Positions 52,010 to 61,943 of a stretch of DNA of 64,000 nucleotides are shown here, piece by piece. The notes under the pieces are model-generated. The model was not told where the DNA came from. It saw only the letters and a list, made by a program, of their open reading frames with translations, and did not search any database. The DNA is from Metridium senile (taxonomy: Eukaryota; Cnidaria; Anthozoa; Actiniaria; Metridiidae): NCBI GenBank assembly GCA_949775045.1, contig OX459101.1:19900316-19964315 (forward strand), written 5' to 3'. Position 1 is the stretch's first letter; every line of letters begins with the position of its first letter. The position numbers and the translations under genes were made by a program.

Positions 52010-52700
52010 ATGCATATGAACTTGCTAAGAACTAAATATTGTTTTAGCAAGTTTTTCAAATGCACTTGGTTAAGATCTTTTATCTTCATCGTAACTTTTT
52101 AATAATAATAAAATAGCCAACTTTGTATCTATTTATTTAATGTATTTATTTTCTTTATTTAACAGGGCTCTATTTAAACTAGTTATACTAAACTAGCTAC
52201 CTTGGATAAATATTGTTTAAAAAAAATTAAATACAAATACAAATAATTTTTTCAATTTTTTTTAATTTTTCCGATTTTATTCAAAAATGTTTTGAAAACG
52301 GTGAGCTTCATAGTATAGTCGTAAATTGCACGCTTGAAAACACAAAAACAAAAACATATATGTAATCAACAAAATATGTTAAAACCCATCTCTTGATCTC
52401 GTGATCAAAGATTCCGATCAAATGTTCTTTTTGTAAAAGCAAATCTGAGAAATAAAAAAAATGGTTTACGAATCACGTATAAGCCTCAGATAAAGAGACC
52501 AATTGAATAAAAATTATTATATTAGGTTATAACTTTTTTTTGCATTTTAGCTATGCAAAAATATAATTTTATTTTTGAAGTTGAACTGTAAATAAAGTTC
52601 TTTAATGGCATATTAGTTTTGATTTTAAATGTCAAGTATTTGAACAAACTGATTTCAATTAATCTGGCTTTTTGAGGGCCGTGCTAGTAAAGTGTGAAAA
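52010..52700. other. AT-rich intergenic, nothing recognised
   Basis: No supported gene or bounded repeat was seen. Confidence 0.4.
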
Positions 52701-52704
52701 AATT

Positions 52705-53572
52705 GAAAAAATGTACGATAACTAGCGGTTAAACTAGTGTGGACTGCGTCAGTGTTTTCTAAGTAGAACAATTGGAGTAATAAATGTACGATAACTAGCG
52801 GTTAAACTGCTGCGGACTGCGTCAGTGTTTATAAGGAAACAAGGGGAGTAAAAATGTACGATAGCTAGCGGTTAAACTAGTGTGGACTGCGTCGATGTTT
52901 CTAAGGAAACAATTGGAGTAAAAATGTACGATAACTAGCGGTTAAACTAGTGTGGACTGTTTCGGTGTTTCTAAGGAAACAATTGGAGTAAAAGTGTACG
53001 ATAGCTAGCGGTTAAACTAGTGTGGACTGCGTCGATGTTTCTAAGGAAACAATTGGAGTAAAAATGTACGATACCTAGCGGTTAAACTAGTGTGGACTGC
53101 GTCGATATTTCTAAGGAAACAGTTGTAGTAAAAATGTACGATAACTAGCGGTTAAACTAGTGTGGACTGCGTCGATGTTTCTAAGGAAACAATTGGAGTA
53201 AAAATGTACGATAACTAGCGGTTAAACTAGTGTGGACTGTTTCGGTGTTTCTAAGGAAACAATTGAAGTAAAAATGTACGATAGCTAGCGGTTAAACTAG
53301 TGTGGACTGCGTCGATGTTTCTAAGGAAACAATTGGAGTAAAAATGTACGATACCTAGCGGTTAAACTAGTGTGGACTGCGTCGATATTTCTAAGGAAAC
53401 AGTTGTAGTAAAAATGTACGATAACTAGCGGTTAAACTAGTGTGGACTGCGTCGATATTTCTAAGGAAACAGTTGTAGTAAAAATGTACGATAACTAGCG
53501 GTCAAACTATTGTGGACTGCGTCGATATTTCTAAGGAAACAGTTGTAGTAAAATAACTAGCGGTAAAAACTG
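52705..53572. repeat. ~70-bp minisatellite, about 12 copies
   Basis: Unit ATGTACGATAACTAGCGGTT AAACTAGTGTGGACTGCGTC GATGTTTCTAAGGAAACAAT TGGAGTAAAA. Variants (TGTTTCGG, GATATTTC with CAGTTGTAG) alternate in blocks. Three diverged units lie in the STT3A 3'UTR. Confidence 0.95.
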
Positions 53573-54120
53573 AATTTTGAAGGTTGTTCATTTACTATAA
53601 TGTGTCAAAATCTCGCCATTTTAGTCTCTGCTTTTGCTCAGACGACCGACTAAATGGTCAACCAAAAATAACTACAAACTGCTACGCTTTTTCATTACTT
53701 ATTATGATATATACAATACCTTTACTAAATATTCTCTTAAAATTATACAATATGACAAATTATGATTAGCTAATGAAATTAATTCATCAGTTGGAGTGGC
53801 ATGAGACATCGATACAAACTCATCACTAAATCACAACTTAATCGACCAAAAAAGTCAACGTTTAATCAACTTCAGCTAAAAACAATTCTACTCACTTTTT
53901 AATCCTTGTTTCGCTTTTCTGTGTGACTTATAAAGAAGTTTCGCTAAGGTTTTTTTCGTTGTTTTTTCGCCCGTCGAAATTACAGCGTTTTTTTCGTTGT
54001 TTTTCCGGGTTTTGAAAGTACGACCAATAGCTTGTAGTTGTACCTGCTGGCAAGGACCTGTTAAGTTGATATATGCAACACTCTTTCAAACTCTAATTGA
54101 AGTTTGTTGACAAAAACAAT
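53573..54120. other. Intergenic, nothing recognised
   Basis: Contains two copies of a GTTTTTTTCGTTGTTTTT motif near 53950-54005. The 61-codon frame at 53584 shows no domain. Confidence 0.4.
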
Positions 54121-54144
54121 CTTCCTAAGTTGTTAGGTATTTGA

Positions 54145-54590
54145 CTAATATAGAGCGCAAACACTATATCCATTAAAAGAAATTAAAATTGCTACTGTGT
54201 AATAGAGCACAAACACTATATCCATGAAATAAAATATAATTACTACTGTGGAATATATAGAGCGCAAACACTATATCTATGAAATATAAACGAATTGCTA
54301 CTGAGGAATAGAGCGCAAACATTATATCTATGAAATAGAATCAAATTGCTACTTTGGAATAGAGCACAAACACTATATCAATGAAATAGAATCAAATTGC
54401 TACTGTGGAATAGAGCACAAACACTATATCCATGAAATAGAATCAAATTGCTACTGTGGATTAGAGCACAAACACTATATCCATGAAAAAGAATCAAATT
54501 GCTACTGTGGAATAAAGCGCAAACACTTTTTCCATGAAATAGAATCAAATTGCTACTGTGGATTAGCGTTACTGGTTGAGTGATCCTGAC
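54145..54590. repeat. 51-bp minisatellite, about 8 copies
   Basis: Unit TAGAGCACAAACACTATATC CATGAAATAGAATCAAATTG CTACTGTGGAA. It appears to derive from the terminal repeat of the palindromic family at 22.26 kb (CACTATGTCCATGAAATAGA). Confidence 0.92.
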
Positions 54591-54591
54591 T

Positions 54592-54787
54592 AAGGGGTGG
54601 ACCATTTGACTTTTGAGGGGGAGGTGGATGATTTTGTCCGTGCAGGAAATTTTTTTTAGCCCGCTGGCATGCGCACGGAATTTATTTTATAGAAAAGCAA
54701 AGATTTCAGTGGCAATTTTGGCTTGCAGGAATTTTTTTTTCAAAATCATCCACCCCCCCACTCAAAAGTTAAATGGTCCACCCCTAA
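54592..54787. mobile_element. GGGGTGGACCATTT MITE
   Basis: AGGGGTGGACCATTTGACTT TTGAGGGGG is mirrored by CCCCCACTCAAAAGTTAAAT GGTCCACCCCT. About 195 bp, inserted in the CTGACTAA/ATAGAATAGT text of the neighbouring palindrome family. Confidence 0.85.
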
Positions 54788-55424
54788 ATAGAATAGTTAG
54801 TAACTATTTTGGTTTTATTTCATAGTTGTAGTGTTTTCGCTCTATTTTGTTGACTGCTTGAAGTTATTATTTGACAAAATCATTGTTAGAATTTATGTTT
54901 GTTGTGGGGTATTTTGATCTGAGTTTCGTATTTATTTTCCGAAGAAAGATCTTGTGATCAATTAGGCGATCACGCTATTGTTGAAGTTTAGTTTTTCAAC
55001 TTGCTGATCTCATCGATATGAAGCGATCTATGGTAATTTTTTCCATAGCACTTTATTAGTCAGGCTAGAGGGCCCGACTCTAGGTTTACCTTTTAGTCAA
55101 TCTATGTATCTATCTATCTTTTATGTCGCGTATAGTCCCCCATGATGCTTTGGGAACGAACACAGGAAGCCCAAAGTAGAATTGTTTAGCCTCCTGTGTT
55201 GATTTTATGACTAGCCCGACTTCACGCTCCTAGAGCGTCTAGTTTAATGTGTTTCATTTTCGATTGAATGGTCTCTTTATAATGTCATCGTCGTCCATTA
55301 AATTTTTCTATTTATTTAATTTCTCATTACTCATTTTTATTATTTATTTTCCTACTATTTGTTGTCATTTCATTTATTTTTCTTCAGTTATTATCTGGGT
55401 ATGATTTTACTTTTCAATCCATTT

Positions 55425-55718
55425 ACAGCATAACGTGCCTTACCGTGGCCACCCAATTAAAGTTTTGTACAAGTTAGCTTAGCGTTCAAGAGTTCCTCTT
55501 TTCAAATTGTTTGCTAAACCTTTTCAAATATAAACCTCCTGGTAGGTTTTTCAGCCTGTTATACACATCACTCATGTCTTCGCTTTGAAATGTTTGAATA
55601 AATATGTTTGTCACACAGCGAGTCGTTTATACTAAAGTCAAATTCTCGCTTTAATTTTTGATTGGTTAACTTGAACAAAACTTTAATTCGGTGGCCACGG
55701 TAAGGCGCGTCACGCTGT
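55425..55718. mobile_element. CCGTGGCCACC MITE
   Basis: TACAGCATAACGTGCCTTAC CGTGGCCACCCAATTAAAG and its complement ending CACGCTGTA bound about 290 bp. The 63-codon minus frame inside it is not a recognised protein. Confidence 0.75.
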
Positions 55719-55719
55719 A

Positions 55720-55909
55720 ATTTATGTTCCATGAAGTTCTCCTTTCTTCCAAGTTTCATTTCATTCGCTGTTCTGTTATTTATGTGTGTGCCTCATTTTA
55801 CACTGTGCAATAAAGTAAACAATAGTATTTCACGTCGGAAGTTCCTTCAGCCGAAGCTGATCTTCCAGAGAGCCGACGGTGCGCTCGTTTTATAACTTCC
55901 CTCTCTCCA

Positions 55910-55941
<32 letters not shown>

Positions 55942-56240
55942 CTTAAAGCTACACGGAAAGAAGAGAAGTTGAAACTGACAAGGATGCGAGGTCACTGGGA
56001 ATCGAACTTGCTTTCAGCAAGTTGTCTCGAGATGCTTGTAAATATGGCGTTTCAAGTCGCTGAGCTTCTTGGCGAAAAGTGGAACTGAACTCTACTTTGT
56101 GCAATGCTGTCTGCAACAACAACAAATTGCGAGACAATATCTGTTACATTGTACAATTCTTCAGCAACTTGTTTCGCAACGGCACTGTGAGAGAAGCTGC
56201 TCACTGAAAAATTGTACAATATTACTGACAGCACCTTTAT
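55720..56240. other. Intergenic, no gene supported
   Basis: Overlapping short open frames on both strands show no family motif. There is a short inverted pair GAACTCTACTTTGTGCAATG/GTTACATTGTACAATTC-like near 56090-56160, possibly a small element. Confidence 0.35.
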
Positions 56241-56244
56241 ACAA

Positions 56245-56450
56245 TAAACTTTTTATAAACGATAGGTAATATAATGAAATTTGTAACACCGTAAAAAATG
56301 TTGACTTCACTGACGTTTCGAGCTTTAGCCCTTCATCGGAGTACTAGTTTACTCGCTAGTTTCTATTTAAACTTTTGATAGGTGAGCGTAGTGTTTACAA
56401 GTGTTGGTATTGTGATGCTAATTTGCCAACCATTCTCACAATAGAATTAC
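56245..56450. repeat. Dispersed repeat copy plus partial 145-bp repeat
   Basis: 56255-56370 holds ATGAAATTTGTAACACCGTA AAAAATG and GACGTTTCGAGCTTTAGCCC. 56380-56450 holds GTAGTGTTTACAAGTGTTGG, the element also found in STT3A intron 10. Confidence 0.75.
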
Positions 56451-56841
56451 TAGCATAGGTTCGAATGAGGCCTTGCTACTACGAATATATTTTTTTAAGA
56501 GTCTGAGCTTTCGCCGTCATCGGCATCATCAGTGACTAAATGATAGATAAATTTATGATATTTAATTATTCCCACATTTCCTAAGGTGAACAATAGACAT
56601 GCAACTTAAGGCTCTGTTTAATATTCTCTATCTGTATGCAAATAAAGTTCTTGATAATGATGGTAGGATGCCATGGTAACGTCGAATTATCTGCGTGGGT
56701 TTTTCTTTTAAATAGTATTATTATTGTTATCATTTTCCCTATTAATTTCGAAAATGTAATCTCCCTTGAAATGACATTTATGTTTTAACAATATATTTAT
56801 ATTAACAATTGATACACACATTTCATTTTCAAAGATTGTTT

Positions 56842-57774
56842 TTATAATTTTTCTTTAATCAAATAATAAAAAATATCCGCCATTTTATCATAACCATAAT
56901 CTGTAAAATGTACAAAATCACTAAACAACTTTACCGACTCGAAATATCTTGCTAAATCAACGAAAACTGCTTTGCTTGTACTCCTGGTGGCATAATTGAA
57001 AAGGTTAACGTTCAAAAACCGTCTCCTGGCTGCAGTTTCCATACACTTTTTTTCTAACTCGCACAACGGTGGTGGAATCGTAGCTACGAAAGTCTTAACT
57101 TTAAAATAATGACACAAATCATGTAGCTCTATAAGAGCTTTTAGGATAGTCGTTACATTTGGCGCTTGTAAAGGCTTTTTCTTTAAGTATCCTAAATCAT
57201 TTGTTCCTCCGAGAATTATTACCAAATCGTACGTGTGATTGCCTTTCAGTAAACCAATTAATCTTCGCTTCATTGCCCCGACTGCAAGCTCTCCTGGCTT
57301 GCCTCGATTATGAATCAACACAGAGTCGAAACCACGTAGTCTTTGCTCAAATTGTAATCCTTTTTGAAGAAGTTTCTCAAGTTTTGTCGAATATGAATGG
57401 AAAGTTAAAGGCTTCGACTTCTGCCGTGGTCGCTGGCCTGCAGTTAGCGAGTCACCAAAACACAAAATCTTTAGCGTTCGTTTTGACCCAGCTTTTGTGA
57501 AGTTTGAGTGAAAATGAGGCTTGTTTTTATCGAGAGACGATATCAACGTTCGTTTTGACCCAGCTTTTGTGAAGTTTGAGTGAGAATAAGGCTTCTTTTT
57601 ATCGAGAGAATATATTAGCGTTCGTTTTGACCCAGCTTTTGTGAAGTTTGAGCGAGAATAAGGCTTGTTTTTATCGAGAGAAGATTTGCTACCGTACATA
57701 TAATACACCACAAGCAAAATGCATAGTAATACCACAGATAACCGAATCGGTGAGCGTGTAATTGGCGAAGACAT
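56842..57774 (-). CDS. Membrane-anchored SGNH/GDSL-type hydrolase
   Basis: Single-exon frame of 310 aa. ATG at 57774 (a TTG further out is not credible). Residues about 12-30 (RLSVVLLCILLVVYYMYG) form a signal anchor, suggesting a type II membrane protein. Three tandem 24-aa repeats (SLDKNKPYSRSNFTKAGSKR and variants, each with an N-F-T sequon) make a stalk. The catalytic part carries the SGNH blocks: CFGDSLTAG (nucleophile Ser), NRGKPGE (block II Gly), ILGGTNDLG (block III Asn) and DFVHFTDYG (block V Asp and His). All four catalytic positions are present. The family hydrolyses esters, often acetyl groups on glycans; the substrate is unknown. The lack of introns beside intron-rich genes suggests retroposition or horizontal origin, but neither is proven. 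Confidence 0.9.
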   Translation of the reverse strand: MSSPITRSPIRLSVVLLCILLVVYYMYGSKSSLDKNKPYSRSNFTKAGSKRTLIYSLDKKKPYSHSNFTKAGSKRTLISSLDKNKPHFHSNFTKAGSKRTLKILCFGDSLTAGQRPRQKSKPLTFHSYSTKLEKLLQKGLQFEQRLRGFDSVLIHNRGKPGELAVGAMKRRLIGLLKGNHTYDLVIILGGTNDLGYLKKKPLQAPNVTTILKALIELHDLCHYFKVKTFVATIPPPLCELEKKCMETAARRRFLNVNLFNYATRSTSKAVFVDLARYFESVKLFSDFVHFTDYGYDKMADIFYYLIKEKL

Positions 57775-58060
57775 TTTTATCGCCAATATTATTGCAGTTC
57801 AACAAACTCTATCGTCTTGGAAGCCAATTTGAAACTATCCCAAATGAATCTTGATATTCCTTTTAAATCCATTTTCGTCGAGCGAGTATTTCAAGTAATA
57901 AAAATCCCGTTTTTCTCCCATAAAAAATCCTAGACAGTTGAATTTTAATTTGCTTGTAAATTATTTGCTCCACTGAAATGTCGCTTTTGTAAACTTGCCA
58001 CCAGGTCCCTCTTAGATCAACTCTGAATATTTAAACGAGAAGACCCTGGGGCATAGCGAA
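57775..58060. other. Upstream region of SGNH gene
   Basis: No clear core promoter motif; no TATA box was convincing. No other feature was seen before the AACG repeat. Confidence 0.35.
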
Positions 58061-58063
58061 CGA

Positions 58064-58233
58064 ATGAACAAAAAACAAACGAACGAACGAACGAATAAAC
58101 AAACGAACGAACGAATAAATGAACGAACGAATGAACGAACGAAAGAACGAAAGAACGAAAGAAAGAACGAACGAACGAACGAACGAACGAACGAACGAAC
58201 GAACGAACGAACGAACGAACGAACGAACGAACA
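58064..58233. repeat. (AACG)n microsatellite
   Basis: About 165 bp of GAAC/GAAT/GAAA tetramers, purest in 58165-58230. It gives spurious Asn/Glu/Arg- and Ser/Phe/Val/Arg-rich frames. Confidence 0.96.
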
Positions 58234-58915
58234 ACCTCGCCACCAATTCAAATCATTTAGTCAATTTATTAAATTTTTGATTCACTATTTTACATTTTTA
58301 CTGAAATAATTAATGTTCGGTACTTTAAATATATCTCTTTTTATATCTATAAATATAATTGAAAAACTATCAAAATTATATCTATATCTATATATTTTTT
58401 TTTAATTAAAAAGCGTTTACTATAAATACTTTGTGCATGTAGAGTTGATTTAGTCAAAGCGTTGAATAGTTGGCGTCACCAACGATTACCCTCTAAAATC
58501 ACTTTTAAATCTTGGAAACAATTTAGATTATAATATGATTTTAACGATAGGCAATGTGCAATCATTAGAATATAGAAGGTATGATCATCTTTAGTCCTTC
58601 TTTTTAAATGCATCAATGAAAATACATATGGTCCTAGATATATTTCTAATTTTCTTTGAACAACGTGTAAGTAAATATAATTTAAGATATGGGGGAAGCA
58701 ATTTAGTGCAGCCTTCTTATGATATTTATATAATTGTCATACGTTTTTTACATGGCTCGAATGTAAGGGCATCGACCTTATCCCACGTTATGACTTTACC
58801 ACCATTTTCATAACTACGCGCCCGTCTGATCAAAGTCTGTTTGTCGAGTTTGAAGATTCTGTTCCGTCAATCAAACAAAGTGGGCGGGACTGAGGCGGGA
58901 CTCAGAATATCCAAG
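58234..58915. other. Intergenic, nothing recognised
   Basis: AT-rich. GTCAATCAAACAAAGTGGGC GGGAC just upstream of 58916 could be part of a promoter or element end. I found no terminal inverted repeat partner beyond the transposase gene. Confidence 0.35.
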
Positions 58916-61590
58916 ATGGTTGCCAGTTATCCACAAGCCTTACGTTGGAGAGTACTTTATTTGTTATATGGAGAAGGGTTGAGAGTGAGTGAGTGAAATA
59001 TCTAGAATTCTGTATGTCAGCGAAACGTTTGTGAAGAAAATCAGACGTATTTACAATGGAACACATTCTGTAAACTACAATTCTCGTCGTGGCGGACGAC
59101 CAAGGATGCTCGATGGTAGGTAACGTTCATATCTGTATTGTTATGATAATGTAGTTGATTTCTTATTTCTTTTCTTTGCAGCAAATGATATTCTGCTCGT
59201 AAAATCGATAATAAGCCAATATCCAGAAGCCTACGAGGACGAAATCAGTGAATGGTTATGCCATGTTGCTGGAAAACATGTCAGTATTCCCTCAATAAGT
59301 CGATACTTGAGACAAATCGGATTTTTGAGACGAAAGGTTAGTTTCATCGAACCCGGCATCGAAGAGCTGATATATCTATAATCATCCTCTATATAAAAAG
59401 CGGAATTTATATTAGAGACATAGAACTCTTCTTTTTTTCTCGGCCAAAACGACGAGAAAGTTCGGCGAAAAGCTTTTCGTAGACAATAATTAAACCGTCC
59501 TATAAACGATGAAATCTTCACACAACTGTCAGATTTCGTTTTTTATAATATAACTTAATTATCATTTTCGTACCGTCTGAGATGAGTTTTTTTAAAGTAT
59601 GAAGCCAACAAATAACATGCATTTACAGGTAGAAGTGCTCCAGCTTATAAGCTTAGCCCTATTTTATTGCGATAGTGACATCCAGCTGGGAGAGACCCAT
59701 GAATTGTATACACAAAATAACTCAGATTTTGAAACTATAGTACTTTTAGTTTATCCCAGCTGCAACACAAATCACTATCTTGTACTAAATAGTACAATTT
59801 AAAAAAATACTAGAAAAAGAAGAAGAAGAAAAAAAGGATTGTGAGCAATTTTGTTTTACTAAAGTTCCAGATTCTAAACTGAATGCACATATATAAATAA
59901 TAATAATAATTTATTGATATCATAATTAAAAGTGTTATTTTATATTGTTTATAGCTTAATGTCATTGCAAGGCAACGTGATGAGAGGAATAGAGCAGAAT
60001 GTCGTCATAGAGTCAGTGCTTTCAATAGGAACCAGTTGCTGTTTATTGATGAATCTGCCAAAGATTGTCGAACATTTCAGGTAAGGGGCACAAGTATAAA
60101 TTTATTAACTAGTGAAGTCTGACCTTTATCATACACACTTAACACATTTATTTTTTTTGCAAATTTGACATCAAGCATGTAATTTTGGGTCGATTGTTAT
60201 TATAATTTCCTGAATAGGGAAATAATTATAATTAGTATAAAAATAATTTTTTATAAAAAAATGATGTCTTTGTTTTCAGAGGAGATATGCAAGAGACCTT
60301 GCTGGAACAGGTCGAATCTCAATAAAAGGCAACTTCACGAGAGGTTCTCGATATAGTGTTCTTGCTGCTATCAGCATTGATGGAGTGATAGCTTCTCATG
60401 TGATAAATGGGGCATTTAATAGAGAGCAATATGAGTTTGCTTTTCTGCAGTTTATCTTACCACACATTGGAAGCTTAGCAAGACACGAGGCAAATTCTGT
60501 TATAATAATGGATAACTGCAACATCCACTATTCAGATGTTGTTACCAATGCAGTGCGAAACAAAGGAGGCATCATAATGTTCCTACCGTAAGTTCACATT
60601 CAGTAGAGGCAAATGCAGTATGCAAGCCTTTTTTAGACAATAATTAGTTAAACTTGTTTTTGTTTCTGTATGGTTCTTGATTTCTTATATAAATGCTGGA
60701 CAAATCCCTGCCCCTATCTCTAAAGATTATCATTGGACCATACTTGATCATGGTCCCAAATAGAAACATGTGAAGCACATGTCAAACATAAATTTAATAA
60801 TAAAATATTTAACAAAAAAAAAATGTCTTCCTTATAGGCCTTATTCACCTGATTTTAATCCAATAGAAGATTGTTTCAACTTCTGTAAGAAATGGCTTCA
60901 AAGAAATCAGGAAGTGTGTTACAGATATCCTAAACGGTGCTTTGAAATTGCACTAAGTCAGGTAAAGTTCTATTAATTTTTAGACAGCATAAATACTGTA
61001 GAGTGGTTTTCATAAACCTGTGAAACAAAGTGTACTGATTAAAATGTAATACATTGTAATAGTCGTATTTAGACAATAGGATACTAAAGAACCAAATTAA
61101 AGTGTAATAATACATAATATGAAAACCACTCTAATATTCAATTCAGTAGATAAACATTGTTTCTGTAATGTTTTTATTTTTGTAAAGTTAAATAGAACAA
61201 ACAATATTTATAACAAACATGCAACATGAACGTGGTAAGTACAATGAAAATTTTATCTAATCTGATATTTTTTTCTTCAAATGGCTCAGTAAGTGTTCAA
61301 AATCACCATAGGAGTAAATGAGTATCAAAGTTCAGAGGGAGAGTCAAGGGTTATTTTATGTAATAAATGTGAACTGTTAAACTTGATTTCTCCATGGCCA
61401 TTGCACATGCCCCCTCCCCCTCACTACCCTGTGTATACCAAGTAACACAAACATATATATTATCACATTTTACATTTGTACATTTTACAGATTATTGCTT
61501 CTGTCATGCAGTAATTATCAAACACTATTATCTCAACAGGTTAATCAAGCTCAAAGCATAGGATTTTTTGAAGATTGTGGTTACTTATAA
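58916..61590 (+). pseudogene. Tc1-like DD34E transposase, six exons, frameshift in exon 1
   Basis: Exons 58916-59115, 59182-59336, 59955-60080, 60280-60587, 60838-60961, 61540-61590 join with matching phases and GT-AG borders. Exon 1 starts MVASYPQALRWRVLYLLYGE and hits TGA at 58994. Shifting by one base after the (GAGT)3 run resumes ISRILYVSETFVKKIRRIY and GGRPRML, a helix-turn-helix and linker of the Tc1/IS630 type. Exon 2 continues the DNA-binding region (SISRYLRQIGFLRRK). The catalytic triad is intact: LLFIDES, IIMDNCNIH, and PYSPDFNPIED with 34 residues between the second Asp and the Glu. It ends GFFEDCGYL and a stop. The introns and clean catalytic core argue for a domesticated or intron-bearing transposase. 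The frameshift argues for recent decay or an assembly error in a 4-bp repeat. Confidence 0.85.
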
Positions 61591-61943
61591 TTCCATAAAT
61601 ATTAACTTGATATGGATATGGAAATCATGTAAAAAAAAAGAATGACTTGAGTTTGTAAAGTTTCAAAAATTGTTTTAGACTTACTTTTCAACAAAGAGCT
61701 CTGGCAACTTTAGCATAAACAAGGGCGGATCCAGCCAGAAATATAGGGGGTCTTGACTGAAATTACTGGCCTGGCATTGATTCTTTTTATTTATTTATTT
61801 ATTTATTGGCTGAAAAAGGCCATGGCTTCAGCCTCTTTTGCCCCTCCCTGGATCCACCCTTGATAAAAAGAATAAAGGAAAAGCAATTCAATAACTATAA
61901 TAACAATAACAATAACAACTAGATGACAATGTCAGTGTCAATA

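Noticed and set aside
54378..54605. 75-codon minus-strand frame with repeated SNLILFHG
   Set aside because: It is the 51-bp minisatellite read in frame; the unit length is a multiple of three.
58012..58309. Arg/Ser/Phe/Val-rich and Asn/Glu-rich frames
   Set aside because: AACG tetranucleotide repeat.
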